A DNA stretch of 64,000 bases from Bacteroidia bacterium (GCA_016218155.1 JACREQ010000069.1:177613-241612), one strand, 5' to 3'; numbered from the stretch's first letter, positions 34,610-44,810 are shown. The notes: a model not told the origin generated them from the letters alone. Made by a program: numbers and translations.

Positions 34610-35378
34610 AAGTCCAATCGCGCAATTTTTTTATGCCTTCATAAGAAGTTAAATCAACATGAATAGGAACAATTGCAATATATTTATTTGCTAATGCCCA
34701 TTCGTCAGTATCTTTTGCATCTGGTTCAAAATTATGAAAATCGCCTGTAAGCCAAAAATATTCGCCTTTATGTGGATCAATTCGTCTTTCATATTCTTCT
34801 TTCCAAACACCACGGGTCTGGCGACAAACTCTAACCCCTTTAACTTTATCGAGCGGAATTACCGGGAAATTTACATTTAAACATGTTCCAACCGGTAAAT
34901 CGTTTTCCATTACATTTTGAAATATTGAAGCTACATAAGCCTTTGCAATACTAAAATCGGCATTTTCAGAATGATCTAATACAGAAAATCCAATAGACGG
35001 AATACCATTTAAACAACCTTCAATTGCAGCACCCATAGTACCTGAATAAATAACAGATATTGATGCATTACTTCCATGATTAATTCCTGAAACCAAAAAA
35101 TCTGGTTTATGAAGTAATAACTGATTTATAGCAAGTTTTACTGAATCTACAGGTGTGCCAGAGCAGCTATAAATGGTAACGCCTTCATCTTCAGAAACTT
35201 TTTTTACTCTTACCGGCATATTTAAAGTAATTGCATGAGATTTACCAGATTCACCTTTTTCAGGAGCAACAACTACCAAATCACCAAAAGGTTTTATAAT
35301 ATCAATGAGTACTTGCAATCCTTTTGCATTTACGCCATCATCATTCGATAAAAGTATTAAAGGTCTTTTCTTCTTCAC
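34593..35378 (-). CDS. surE: 5'/3'-nucleotidase SurE
   Basis: SurE is a metal-dependent phosphatase of nucleoside monophosphates and short polyphosphate. The 261-residue product has the N-terminal LLSNDDGVNAKGLQVL metal-binding motif, PEKGESGKSHAIT and SGINHGSNASISVIYSGTMGAAIEG, all family hallmarks. It is the first gene of the leftward surE-membrane protein-lpxB-spoIID run. No TAnnTTTG box is found upstream, so its promoter is uncertain. Confidence 0.95.
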   Translation of the reverse strand: MKKKRPLILLSNDDGVNAKGLQVLIDIIKPFGDLVVVAPEKGESGKSHAITLNMPVRVKKVSEDEGVTIYSCSGTPVDSVKLAINQLLLHKPDFLVSGINHGSNASISVIYSGTMGAAIEGCLNGIPSIGFSVLDHSENADFSIAKAYVASIFQNVMENDLPVGTCLNVNFPVIPLDKVKGVRVCRQTRGVWKEEYERRIDPHKGEYFWLTGDFHNFEPDAKDTDEWALANKYIAIVPIHVDLTSYEGIKKLRDWTYESKI

Positions 35379-35428
35379 AATATTCTTCTTTAAAAATTCT
35401 TGTAAAGATAGTAAATGAAAATGAAATT

Positions 35429-37789
35429 CTAAATACTCATAACATATTGTAAAGAAATGGCTCTTGGTGGCCTTAAATCACCAGGTCTTCCCATATATTC
35501 TTTATTAAAAAGATTTTTAATAACGAATGATATTTTTGAATGTTCATTAAGAGTATATGATATTCTAAAATCAAAAACTATATTTCCTTTGTTATGTTTT
35601 TGTCTGTATTCGTATAAACCTGGTAATAATTCAATTCCAACTCCAGGACCATCACCCATTAAGTCTTCAAAAGCCTTATCGATATTTAACATTTTACTTG
35701 TATAAATAACACTTATACCTGTTGCAATTTTTTTATAATTTATTTCTAAATCTGCCTTTGCAGTATGATAATTTCTATACTTTAAAACATTTGACTTTGT
35801 TGATTTTGTAGAGTCATTAACTTCAACATTCATATCAATCGGATTAGTATATGTATATCCGGCAAGTAACGTAGTTGGAAGTCCAAAAAGTTTACCCTGA
35901 CCAGTAAAAGTTATATCAACTCCATTTATTCTTGAATTTCCAACATTTATTGACTGAAAACCAAGGCATTTTAATCCATTAGCTCCAATCACAACCAAAT
36001 CTGCTGAATCTTTAACATCAAGTGCTTCATAAGTCTCAGGATTATAAAAACCAAATGTATATTCCATCATTTCATGATATTCTGTCCAGAATCCTGCAAT
36101 ATCCAAATAACCATTCCAGTTGCTTATTTTAACACCTTGCTTTAAACCTATCTCAGCACTCCAACCTGTTTCAGGTTTTATTTTGGGGTTTGGAAAAATA
36201 TTTAATAAACTAACACTAGTACTTGTATATTTTTCAGCAATAGTCGGAAAACGATAACCCTGACCAAATGATGATCTTAAGAACGTATGTTCACTCAACT
36301 GATAACTTGCGCCTAATCTGAATACAGGCTGGATTGGAATATCCTTAATTGTATCAGCTCCAATAACAGTTTGTGTTTCATCTTTATCTATTCTGAAATA
36401 CTCAGCACGAATACCTCCTGAAATATTTAGTAAGCCAAATTTCTTATCAAATTGAGAATAAATAGATGCATTAGTTGAATTATGAGAACCAAAAAGCCTT
36501 GCAACAATATCTGCATATGTACCAAGAGCTCCTATAGTCCAGTTTAAATTTCCTTTTAATTGTCTTTGAAATTGATATTCGAGATAAAACATATCTGCCT
36601 GACTGTTTTTTTCGGGCTCTGCAGGAATTTCATTTTTTGTTCTGAAATACCGACCTCTTACACTATGTTTATATCCTTTTTTATTAAAGTATGTTATAAA
36701 AGGATCTAAATTTACTCTTGAACCAATACTTCTAGATGCTGTAGCTTTATCTTGTCTATATGCACCAGAATCAGCATTTAGCCATAAAAAGAATTCTGTT
36801 TTATCCATATTCATATAGTTCCCATTCAAACCATAGCTTAATCCTTCAACTTTTGCATCACGATATCTTAAATTAAAATTTCCTCTCACACGTTCTTCAG
36901 TTTCAAATTCTCTAAAACCATCATCACTATATGCATTTCCACCTAATACTAAATCTAAGTTTTTAATTTTTTCTGAATGTAAAAAGCTTGCACCCTGAAA
37001 TAATGGCTGGCTATTACCCCACCAAATAAGTTCTTTACGTTCAGGATTCATATACATACCATTAAAAATTGTAACTTTTGTTTGCGGTTCGTCTTTTGGG
37101 TAAGCAGTACGCATATTTATTACACCGTTTAATGCAGACGAACCAAATAAAGCAGATGATGCACCTTTAATAATCTCTATCTGTGAAATATTTTCAATAG
37201 GAATAAAATTCCATTTTACATCACCAATATCAGCCGACAAAATTGGCAAGTCATCAACAAGCATCATAACCCTGCTTCCTGCACCATAACTATAACCACT
37301 ACCTCCTCTTATACTAGGCTGATCGTCCATAACATCTACACCTGGAACCTGATTTACAGCAATATCGGCACTAACCATATTATTATTCTCTATCATTGAA
37401 GGTTTTATAACCTCCATTGAAACTGTAACTTCTGATATTTTTTGCTCAAACTTTCCTGCACTAACTACTATTTCACTTATCATTTCAACTTCTTCAGACA
37501 TAGAAACATTCAACGAAACAATTTCATCTGATTTAATTTCTATTGAACGTAATTCATTTTTATATCCGATAAAATTAAAAGAAGCCTGATGTTTACCAGG
37601 TGTTACTTTAATAATGTAATAACCATTTGCATCAGAAGTACCTCCTGATTTATCTTCTAGAATAATATTTACACCGGGTAATGACTCTTTGGTTTTTGAA
37701 TCAATAATTCTCCCCTTTAAAGTAGCTGTCTGAGCATTAGAGACTTGCCAAAATACAATAGCAATTAATACGAAAAAAAATAATTTCAT
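35429..37789 (-). CDS. TonB-dependent outer-membrane receptor with carboxypeptidase-like N-terminal domain
   Basis: The 786-residue protein has a signal peptide (cleavage after SNAQ), a CarboxypepD_reg-like domain (about 22-105: LKGRIIDSKTKESLPGVNIIL), a plug domain (about 115-230: PGVDVMDDQPSIRGGSGYSYGAGSRVMMLVDDLP and IEIIKGASSALFGSSALNGVINM) and a 22-strand-type barrel ending FKNLF...YVMSI-like. It imports a ligand across the outer membrane using TonB. It is not paired with a SusD gene, so iron chelates or cobalamin are more likely than glycans, but this is inference. Confidence 0.92.
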   Translation of the reverse strand: MKLFFFVLIAIVFWQVSNAQTATLKGRIIDSKTKESLPGVNIILEDKSGGTSDANGYYIIKVTPGKHQASFNFIGYKNELRSIEIKSDEIVSLNVSMSEEVEMISEIVVSAGKFEQKISEVTVSMEVIKPSMIENNNMVSADIAVNQVPGVDVMDDQPSIRGGSGYSYGAGSRVMMLVDDLPILSADIGDVKWNFIPIENISQIEIIKGASSALFGSSALNGVINMRTAYPKDEPQTKVTIFNGMYMNPERKELIWWGNSQPLFQGASFLHSEKIKNLDLVLGGNAYSDDGFREFETEERVRGNFNLRYRDAKVEGLSYGLNGNYMNMDKTEFFLWLNADSGAYRQDKATASRSIGSRVNLDPFITYFNKKGYKHSVRGRYFRTKNEIPAEPEKNSQADMFYLEYQFQRQLKGNLNWTIGALGTYADIVARLFGSHNSTNASIYSQFDKKFGLLNISGGIRAEYFRIDKDETQTVIGADTIKDIPIQPVFRLGASYQLSEHTFLRSSFGQGYRFPTIAEKYTSTSVSLLNIFPNPKIKPETGWSAEIGLKQGVKISNWNGYLDIAGFWTEYHEMMEYTFGFYNPETYEALDVKDSADLVVIGANGLKCLGFQSINVGNSRINGVDITFTGQGKLFGLPTTLLAGYTYTNPIDMNVEVNDSTKSTKSNVLKYRNYHTAKADLEINYKKIATGISVIYTSKMLNIDKAFEDLMGDGPGVGIELLPGLYEYRQKHNKGNIVFDFRISYTLNEHSKISFVIKNLFNKEYMGRPGDLRPPRAISLQYVMSI

Positions 37790-37809
37790 ACAATTTGGTT
37801 TAGTTGCGG

Positions 37810-37817
37810 CAAAAATA
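37810..37817 (-). promoter_or_regulatory. -7 box upstream of the TonB receptor gene
   Basis: The minus strand reads TATTTTTG, 20 bases before ATG 37789. Confidence 0.45.
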
Positions 37818-37982
37818 CGGTATTTTTTTTAAGCCCTTTAAAAGCTTTTTTTAATATGATAATTAAAAAAATCAACAATTTTATAGAAAATTCTTAGGAT
37901 AAAATAGTTAGATATCTAATAAATTATTTATTTGAATATGACTTTTTTTACTAAACACTTATTAAAATATGTAAAAAATGCT

Positions 37983-37990
37983 TAATTTTG
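37983..37990 (+). promoter_or_regulatory. -7 box upstream of rpsA
   Basis: TAATTTTG lies 61 bases before ATG 38052, leaving a leader of roughly 50-60 bases. Confidence 0.5.
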
Positions 37991-38051
37991 CAGTCCCTAA
38001 TTAGGGTCTATAAATAATGTCTAATTTATTAACTAACTTAATTTTAATTAA

Positions 38052-39989
38052 ATGGCAAAAAGAAATCCAGGCCTTTTGGCTGACGAAAACGAAGAAGCTG
38101 TAAAAATTCTTAATCTTGACGAAAACGATTTAGATCTTGAAAATGATGACGTAATTGTTGACGAAATAGAAGAAGATGAGCCTATTAAGCTCGAAAAAAA
38201 GCACGATGATTTATCAAATTTCAATTGGAATGCAACAGGTAAAAAGGATGATACCTATTCTGTTGAAGAACGTGCAAAATTAGAAGACTTATACTCAAAC
38301 ACACTTTCAACAATTTCTGAAAATGAAGTAATTGAAGGTACAGTTGTAGCAATGAACAAACGCGAAGTTGTTGTTAACATTGGATACAAATCTGAAGGTG
38401 TTATTAGCTTAAACGAATTCCGTTATAATCCTGATTTAAAACCAGGCGAAAAAGTTGAAGTATTAGTCGAAACTCAAGAAGATACAAACGGACAATTATT
38501 ACTTTCACATAAAAAAGCCCGTTCAGTAAAATCATGGGATAGAGTTAACAAAGCTCTTGAAGATGCTGAAATTATTAAAGGGTTTATTAAATGTCGTACA
38601 AAAGGCGGTATGATTGTAGATGTTTTTGGAATTGAAGCATTCTTACCAGGTTCACAAATCGACGTTAAACCAATTCGTGATTACGATGTATTCGTTGGTA
38701 AAACAATGGAATTCAGAGTAGTAAAAATCAATCAGGAATTTAAAAATGTTGTAGTATCTCATAAAGCTTTAATTGAAGCTGAATTAGAACAACAGAAAAA
38801 AGATATTATCTCTAAACTAGAAAAAGGTCAGGTACTTGAAGGTACAGTTAAAAACATTACATCATATGGTGTATTTATCGATCTTGGTGGAGTTGACGGA
38901 TTAATTCATATTACTGACCTAAGCTGGGGACGTATTTCTCACCCAGAAGAAATTGTACAATTAGATTCAAAAATCAATGTTGTTATTCTTGATTTTGATG
39001 ACGAGAAAAAACGCATTGCTTTAGGTTTAAAACAACTTACTCCTCATCCATGGGAATCTTTAGATGCTAACTTAAAAATTGGCGATAAAGTAACCGGTAA
39101 AGTAGTAGTAATGGCTGATTATGGTGCTTTTGTTGAAATAGCTACTGGCGTTGAAGGTTTAATTCACGTATCAGAAATGTCATGGTCACAACATTTAAGA
39201 TCTGCACAAGATTTCTTAAAAGTTGGTGATGATGTAGAAGCTACAATATTAACACTTGATCGCGAAGAGCGCAAAATGTCACTTGGAATTAAGCAATTAA
39301 AAGCTGATCCATGGGCTGACATCGAATCAAGATATGCAGTTAAGAGCAAACATACTGCTACAGTTCGTAACTTCACAAACTTTGGTGTTTTTGTTGAATT
39401 AGAAGAAGGTATTGATGGACTTATCCATATTTCAGATTTATCATGGACTAAGAAAATTAAACACCCAGCAGAATTCTGTTCAATTGGTGACACTATTGAA
39501 ATAACTGTATTAGAAATTGATAAAGAAAACCGTAGATTAAGTTTAGGTCATAAACAACTTGAAGAAAATCCATGGGAAGTATTTGAAACAATTTTCACTT
39601 CAGAATCAGTTCACGAAGGAACAATTATTTCAATAAATGATAAAGGTGCTACAATAGCTTTACCATACGGTGTTGAGGGTTTTGCAACTCCAAAACATTT
39701 AGTGAAAGCTGACGGTACAATGGCAGTAGTTGAAGAAAAACTCGAGTTTAAAGTAATTGACTTTTCAAAAGAAGCAAAAAAGATTATTTTATCTCATACA
39801 AGAGTATATGAAGACAACGAAAAAGCAGAAGTTGTAGCTAAAAAGAAAACTAAAAAAGCTCCAAAAGCTGAAGCAGCTCCTAAAGTAGAAAAGACTACAC
39901 TTGGCGACGTTACTGGTTTAGCAGCGTTAAAAGACCAAATGGAAATTTCTGAAAAGGATGCAAAAAATAAAGAAAAAAATAATGAATAA
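38052..39989 (+). CDS. rpsA: 30S ribosomal protein S1
   Basis: The 645-residue product has an acidic N-terminal tail (residues 10-60) followed by six S1 repeats, the later ones clear: GTVKNITSYGVFIDLGGVDGLIHITDLSWGRISHPEE, GKVVVMADYGAFVEIATGVEGLIHVSEMSW and VRNFTNFGVFVELEEGIDGLIHISDLSW. The C-terminal tail is Lys/Ala/Glu-rich. S1 binds mRNA and helps initiation on messages with weak Shine-Dalgarno sites, which is the usual situation in Bacteroidota. The STAS and rnz genes follow closely and may share its transcript. Confidence 0.96.
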   Translation: MAKRNPGLLADENEEAVKILNLDENDLDLENDDVIVDEIEEDEPIKLEKKHDDLSNFNWNATGKKDDTYSVEERAKLEDLYSNTLSTISENEVIEGTVVAMNKREVVVNIGYKSEGVISLNEFRYNPDLKPGEKVEVLVETQEDTNGQLLLSHKKARSVKSWDRVNKALEDAEIIKGFIKCRTKGGMIVDVFGIEAFLPGSQIDVKPIRDYDVFVGKTMEFRVVKINQEFKNVVVSHKALIEAELEQQKKDIISKLEKGQVLEGTVKNITSYGVFIDLGGVDGLIHITDLSWGRISHPEEIVQLDSKINVVILDFDDEKKRIALGLKQLTPHPWESLDANLKIGDKVTGKVVVMADYGAFVEIATGVEGLIHVSEMSWSQHLRSAQDFLKVGDDVEATILTLDREERKMSLGIKQLKADPWADIESRYAVKSKHTATVRNFTNFGVFVELEEGIDGLIHISDLSWTKKIKHPAEFCSIGDTIEITVLEIDKENRRLSLGHKQLEENPWEVFETIFTSESVHEGTIISINDKGATIALPYGVEGFATPKHLVKADGTMAVVEEKLEFKVIDFSKEAKKIILSHTRVYEDNEKAEVVAKKKTKKAPKAEAAPKVEKTTLGDVTGLAALKDQMEISEKDAKNKEKNNE

Positions 39990-40031
39990 TAATTCCCTGT
40001 ATATTTTAAAAAATATTATTATTTTTATACG

Positions 40032-40373
40032 ATGGAATTTAGCATAGAAAAGAAAGACAATTATACCTTAGTTAAGGTAATGGTTGAGAAGCTGGATACA
40101 CATATTGCTCCCGCTCTTAAATCAGAATTAGTTTTGGTTTCAGGCAATGGTGAGAAAAATATTATCCTCGATCTTAGCAACTGTCGTTATTGCGACTCAA
40201 GTGGATTAAGTGCAATTCTTGTTGCGAACAGACTTTGCAAAAATGCGAATGGAACTTTCGTTCTTACAGGTTTACAACCTGCTGTAGAAAGATTAATAAC
40301 CATTTCGCAATTAGATACTGTTCTAAACATTTCTTATACACTTGATAAAGCAGTTGACTTAGTTGGCAAGTAA
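40032..40373 (+). CDS. STAS-domain anti-sigma factor antagonist
   Basis: The 113-residue protein is a stand-alone STAS domain: KVMVEKLDTHIAPALKSEL, NIILDLSNCRYCDSSGLSAILVANRL, with the phosphorylatable Ser in DSSGLS (residues 55-60). Such SpoIIAA-like proteins release a sigma factor or other partner from an anti-sigma kinase. No kinase or phosphatase partner is next to it. It lies 42 bases after rpsA and 18 bases before rnz, so it is probably expressed with them. Confidence 0.9.
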   Translation: MEFSIEKKDNYTLVKVMVEKLDTHIAPALKSELVLVSGNGEKNIILDLSNCRYCDSSGLSAILVANRLCKNANGTFVLTGLQPAVERLITISQLDTVLNISYTLDKAVDLVGK

Positions 40374-40391
40374 GGATTTAGTGTAAATCTA

Positions 40392-41297
40392 GTGGCAATT
40401 ACTTTAACGATACTGGGCAGTAGCTCGGCTCTGCCTACGTCGGATAGATATACCAGTGCTCATGTACTTAATGTACATGAGCATTTGTTTTTAATTGACT
40501 GTGGTGAAGGCACTCAGATGAGATTCCGACAATTAAAATTACATTTTAATAAACTTGATAGAATTTTTATCAGCCACCTACACGGCGATCATTTTTTTGG
40601 AATTTTTGGTCTCCTCTCCACCCTTCAACTTTTGGGAAGAAAAAATGAATTACACATATATTCCTTTTCAGGTCTTGAAGAATTAATAAAAGGAACTCAG
40701 TTTGGAGAAGAATTTACATTTCCAATAATTTTTCATAATCTTCAGAATAATAAAAAAGAAGTTATATACAGTGATAAAAAAATTGAAGTAACTGCATTTC
40801 CTTTAAATCATAGAATACCTACATGCGGATTTGTATTTCGCGAAAAACCAAAATTATTAAAAATATTAAAAGAAAAAATTCAGGAATTCAACATTCCTGT
40901 CTCTAAAATTAATGATATAAAAAATGGCAATGATTTTGTCACTGAGGAAGGTAAAGTAATACCAAACAAAGAATTAACTTTAAATACAGATAACCCAAGA
41001 ACATATGCATATTGTTCCGACACAATTTATTCCCCTGAAATTATACCATATATTAATGGTGTAAATTTACTTTATCACGAAGCTACTTTTTTGGAAAATT
41101 TATTAGAACGAGCAAACACAACCTTTCATTCAACTGCATCACAAGCTGCAGAAATTGCAAAAGCTGCAAAAGTTGAAAAATTAATTATTGGTCATTACTC
41201 AGTAAGATATAAAGAGCTTGATGGATTCCTCACCGAATCAAGAGAAGTTTTCCCTGAAACATATTTAGCTAATGACGGGCTTCAATTCGAAGTGTAG
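40392..41297 (+). CDS. rnz: Ribonuclease Z (tRNA 3' processing)
   Basis: RNase Z cuts tRNA precursors after the discriminator base. The 301-residue product starts at GTG 40392 (MAITLTILGSSSALPT) and has the zinc motif SHLHGDHFFG (H62, H64, D66, H67), CSDTIYSP and HSTASQAAEIAKAA plus IGHYSVRY. Length fits the short bacterial form. An 11-bp perfect inverted repeat lies within codons 22-31. It is likely co-transcribed with rpsA and the STAS gene. Confidence 0.94.
   Translation: MAITLTILGSSSALPTSDRYTSAHVLNVHEHLFLIDCGEGTQMRFRQLKLHFNKLDRIFISHLHGDHFFGIFGLLSTLQLLGRKNELHIYSFSGLEELIKGTQFGEEFTFPIIFHNLQNNKKEVIYSDKKIEVTAFPLNHRIPTCGFVFREKPKLLKILKEKIQEFNIPVSKINDIKNGNDFVTEEGKVIPNKELTLNTDNPRTYAYCSDTIYSPEIIPYINGVNLLYHEATFLENLLERANTTFHSTASQAAEIAKAAKVEKLIIGHYSVRYKELDGFLTESREVFPETYLANDGLQFEV
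40457..40483 (+). repeat. Perfect 11-bp inverted repeat inside the start of rnz
   Basis: TGCTCATGTAC (40457-40467) and GTACATGAGCA (40473-40483) flank the loop TTAAT. In the mRNA it would fold into a stable stem about 65 bases after the GTG start. Confidence 0.85.
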
Positions 41298-41349
41298 AAT
41301 TAGATAAAAACATATATCTTAGTTAAAAATAATTTTAAAATTCTAAATC

Positions 41350-42588
41350 ATGAAAAAAATTGTTTTACTGGCAATTACATTTTTTGCAATTGCAAATATA
41401 CAAGCTCAGGATAATAAAGATAAAGCCGTTTTTAAATCATATCAGCCCGGCTACTATCAAAATGTAATTATGAAAGATGTGAGAAATGTTGAGGAAAACT
41501 CAGCACCTCCTGCCCAAATTAAACGGTTCAAAATTGACTTAAAAGATAAAGAATTACCTAATAAAATTGACTTATATAAAACGCAATGGCATAATGCTCC
41601 AATTTCTCAGGGTAATGCAGGTACATGCTGGTCTTTTTCTACAATCTCATATTTTGAATCAGAAGTTTTTCGCTTAACAAATCAAAAAGTTAAACTAAGC
41701 GAAATTTATATTGCTTATTGGGAATATGTTGAAAAGGCTAAAGAATATGTAAAAACACGTGGAAACTCTGTTTTTGGAGAAGGTAGTGAAGCAAATGCTG
41801 TAACAAGAATGTTTAAATTATATGGAGTTATTCCATATGAATCCTATAACGGTCTTAACAATTGCAGAAAGTACCATACACATGAAAAAATGAAAGCAGA
41901 AATGGATGCTTTTCTTAATTCTGTAAAAGCTTCAAATGCATGGAACGAAGAAGAAGTAATTGCAACTATAAAATCTATAATGAACCATTATATTGGAGAA
42001 CCACCAACAGAAGTAACTGTAAACGGAAAAAAATATACTCCGAAACAATATTTATCTGAAGTGGTAAAAATTGTTCCTGATGATTATATTGATATTCTTT
42101 CAATAATGCAGGAACCATTTTATAATAAAGTGCTTTATGATGTTGATGACAACTGGTGGAGAAGTAAAGATTATTATAACGTTCCTCTGGACGAATTTAT
42201 AGCAACATTGCGTAAATGTATAGAAAGTGGCTATTCCGTTGCAATTGGAGGCGATGTTTCTGAATCTGGATTTGATTCTGAAACTCAGTGTGCAGTTGTT
42301 CCATCTTTTGATATTCCTTCTAGCTTTATAAATGATGAAGCAAGACAATTCCGTTTTTCAAATAAAACCACAACTGATGATCATGGAATACATTTAGTAG
42401 GATTTGTTGATTTTAAGGGTCAAAGATGGTATTTAATAAAGGACTCAGGCTCAGGATCACGTAATAATGACCCTAATGCTAAAGAGTTTGGTTATTACTT
42501 TTTTAGCGAGGACTTTGTAAAATTAAAAATGATGAATTTTACAGTTCATAAAGATGCAGTAAAAGATCTTCTTAAAAAGTTTAAATAA
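41350..42588 (+). CDS. Exported C1-family cysteine peptidase (bleomycin hydrolase/PepC-like)
   Basis: The 412-residue product has a signal peptide (cleavage after IQAQ). The catalytic Cys is C93 in GNAGTCWSFS, the His is H345 in DDHGIHLVGF, and the Asn-like region is KDSGSGSRNND. The layout matches the bleomycin hydrolase/aminopeptidase C group, but exported. It should trim peptides in the periplasm or at the surface. A strong terminator follows, so it is separate from the C10 peptidase downstream. Confidence 0.9.
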   Translation: MKKIVLLAITFFAIANIQAQDNKDKAVFKSYQPGYYQNVIMKDVRNVEENSAPPAQIKRFKIDLKDKELPNKIDLYKTQWHNAPISQGNAGTCWSFSTISYFESEVFRLTNQKVKLSEIYIAYWEYVEKAKEYVKTRGNSVFGEGSEANAVTRMFKLYGVIPYESYNGLNNCRKYHTHEKMKAEMDAFLNSVKASNAWNEEEVIATIKSIMNHYIGEPPTEVTVNGKKYTPKQYLSEVVKIVPDDYIDILSIMQEPFYNKVLYDVDDNWWRSKDYYNVPLDEFIATLRKCIESGYSVAIGGDVSESGFDSETQCAVVPSFDIPSSFINDEARQFRFSNKTTTDDHGIHLVGFVDFKGQRWYLIKDSGSGSRNNDPNAKEFGYYFFSEDFVKLKMMNFTVHKDAVKDLLKKFK

Positions 42589-42597
42589 AAACACATA

Positions 42598-42626
42598 ATG
42601 CCCGAATCAATTCGGGCATTTTTTTT
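42598..42626 (+). terminator. Rho-independent terminator after the C1 peptidase gene
   Basis: ATGCCCGAA (42598-42606) pairs perfectly with TTCGGGCAT (42611-42619) around TCAA and is followed by a run of T. Confidence 0.88.
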
Positions 42627-42647
42627 AATTTTATAAAAAAAAATATT

Positions 42648-44810
42648 ATGATTCGTAGAATTGCTTTTATAGTTCTGATATTTTGTTTAATAAATATATT
42701 CAAAACAATTGCACAGCCAGTTTCTCAGGATAGTTTAAAAATAATTGCTAAAAATTTTTATTTAGAAAAAGCAAATTCATTTTTCTCAATAAAATCAAAT
42801 GAAATAAAAATAACAAGCATTGAAACAACTAATTCTATTGATAATATACCACTTTATAGTATAATAAATTTTGAACCTAAAGGCTTTGTTATTATTTCTG
42901 CTCAAAGAAATGTATTTCCAATTTTGGGTTATTCTTTTGAAAATAATTATTCTAAAACTGAGGAAAACCCAAATTTTATTTTCTGGATGAATAATTATAA
43001 AAAACAGATATACAATGCATTCATTAACAATTACTCAACTAATAAAAAGATTTATGATGCCTGGAATTATTATAAAAAACCTCATAACAATATAACAAAA
43101 GAAAAAGCTCTCGCTCCTCTCCTAACTTCGACTTGGAATCAGGACAAATACTATAATGAATTATGCCCTGCAGATGCTGCCGGTCCCGGTGGACATACTT
43201 ATGCTGGTTGCGTTGCTACAGCTATGGGTCAAATAATGTTTTATCACAGATGGCCACATTCAGGATTTGGCTCATATTCATATACCCATCCTGATTATGG
43301 AGTAATTTCAGAAAATTTTGGTAACAGTACTTATGATTGGGATGCTATGGCAAATAATATTACTACAAGTAATCTTGCTATCGCAAAGTTATTGTATCAT
43401 ATAGGAGTTTCTGTAGATATGAATTATGGTCCAGGTGGTTCTGGTATGTGGAATCATCATGCTGCAATTTCATATAAAAACTATTTTAAATATTGTTCGC
43501 AAACACGTTATATTTTCAGAGATAGTACTAGTTTACCATGGGATAGTATAATTATAGCCAATCTTGATCAAAAAAAGCCATTGTATTATGCAGGCTGGGA
43601 AGACACTACATATACTGCCGGTCATGCATTTGTTTGCGATGGTTATCAATCAAACATTTTTTTCCACTTTAACTGGGGCTGGGGCGGTTCGCAGGACGGT
43701 TTTTTCTATCTGGATCAATTAAACCCAAGCGGATATAATTTTAATTTATGTCAGGAATTAGTAGCGGATATTTATCCTGATACGATTAACTATACTTATC
43801 CTGCATATTGTTCCGGTTACAAAGAAATAACAGGAAGCAATGGTACTTTCACTGATGGAAGTAGTACAAAACCTTATTCCAATAATAGTAATTGTTCTTG
43901 GTTATTAAACCCTGACTGCGGCATTAAATTAAAACTTGGGTTTAATAATTTTGATTTAGCTATTGGTGATACAATTAATATATATGACGGTACAAACAGT
44001 CAGGCTAATTTATTAGCGAGCTATAACAATACAGATGTTCCTGTAACTTCAGGAAATGTTAACCCAACAATTATAGAATCCAGTTCAAAAAATCTTTTTG
44101 TCACATTTAAATCAGATGATAATACAATTTCGGACGGTTTTTTAGCAAACTATTCTGTAAAATATTGTCAGACCGATACAGTAACAAATCAAAATGGTAG
44201 TGTTTCAGATGGAAGCGGAGCATGTGATTACGCAAGTTCTTCAAATTGCAGATGGGTTATAAAACCTGCTAATGCACAATCGATAACTTTAAATTTTACA
44301 GAATTTAATTTAGCCACAAATAATATTGGAGATTTTGTTCAGATTTATAAAAATAGTTTTTCAGGAAGTAATTCAATTGCAATCTTTAACTATTTAAATC
44401 CTCCTACTGGACCTCTAACTATTCAAGCACCAATAGTCTGTATTAAATTTTTTACAAATACCGATATTACTGCATCTGGCTGGACAATTGATTATTTATC
44501 GTCAACTACAGGTATACCTGAAAACACCTTACCATCTTCTGGAATGATTGTGTTTCCTAACCCATTTAAAGAAAATGCTGTTATAAGATTCAGTTCAAGT
44601 AAAACTAAAAATGCTTTAATATGTATTTCTGATTTATCTGGAAAAATAATTTTGAAAAAATCAGTTTCAACTTCTCTTGAAGTTACAGAAATTCTAATTA
44701 GCGAATTAGCAAGTAATATAATGCCTGGTTGTTATGTTATAAAAATAGAAACAGATTCAAAATCTTTTGTAAATAAAATTATCAGACTTCCTGAAGAATT
44801 AACTGAATAG
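42648..44810 (+). CDS. T9SS-secreted C10-family peptidase (streptopain-like) with two CUB domains
   Basis: The 720-residue protein has a signal peptide, a propeptide-like inhibitor region (about 25-140, YSIINFEPKGFVIISAQRNVFPILGYS), and a C10 peptidase domain with C188 (YAGCVATAMGQIM) and H326 (AGHAFVCDGYQ). Two CUB-like beta domains follow (about 385-500 and 505-620), each with paired Cys and a CxW-type motif (NCSWLLNP, NCRWVIKP). The end (about 630-720) is a type A T9SS sorting domain (VFPNPFKENAVIRF). It is secreted to the surface and should cut proteins; the CUB domains probably bind substrate or glycan. Confidence 0.9.
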   Translation: MIRRIAFIVLIFCLINIFKTIAQPVSQDSLKIIAKNFYLEKANSFFSIKSNEIKITSIETTNSIDNIPLYSIINFEPKGFVIISAQRNVFPILGYSFENNYSKTEENPNFIFWMNNYKKQIYNAFINNYSTNKKIYDAWNYYKKPHNNITKEKALAPLLTSTWNQDKYYNELCPADAAGPGGHTYAGCVATAMGQIMFYHRWPHSGFGSYSYTHPDYGVISENFGNSTYDWDAMANNITTSNLAIAKLLYHIGVSVDMNYGPGGSGMWNHHAAISYKNYFKYCSQTRYIFRDSTSLPWDSIIIANLDQKKPLYYAGWEDTTYTAGHAFVCDGYQSNIFFHFNWGWGGSQDGFFYLDQLNPSGYNFNLCQELVADIYPDTINYTYPAYCSGYKEITGSNGTFTDGSSTKPYSNNSNCSWLLNPDCGIKLKLGFNNFDLAIGDTINIYDGTNSQANLLASYNNTDVPVTSGNVNPTIIESSSKNLFVTFKSDDNTISDGFLANYSVKYCQTDTVTNQNGSVSDGSGACDYASSSNCRWVIKPANAQSITLNFTEFNLATNNIGDFVQIYKNSFSGSNSIAIFNYLNPPTGPLTIQAPIVCIKFFTNTDITASGWTIDYLSSTTGIPENTLPSSGMIVFPNPFKENAVIRFSSSKTKNALICISDLSGKIILKKSVSTSLEVTEILISELASNIMPGCYVIKIETDSKSFVNKIIRLPEELTE

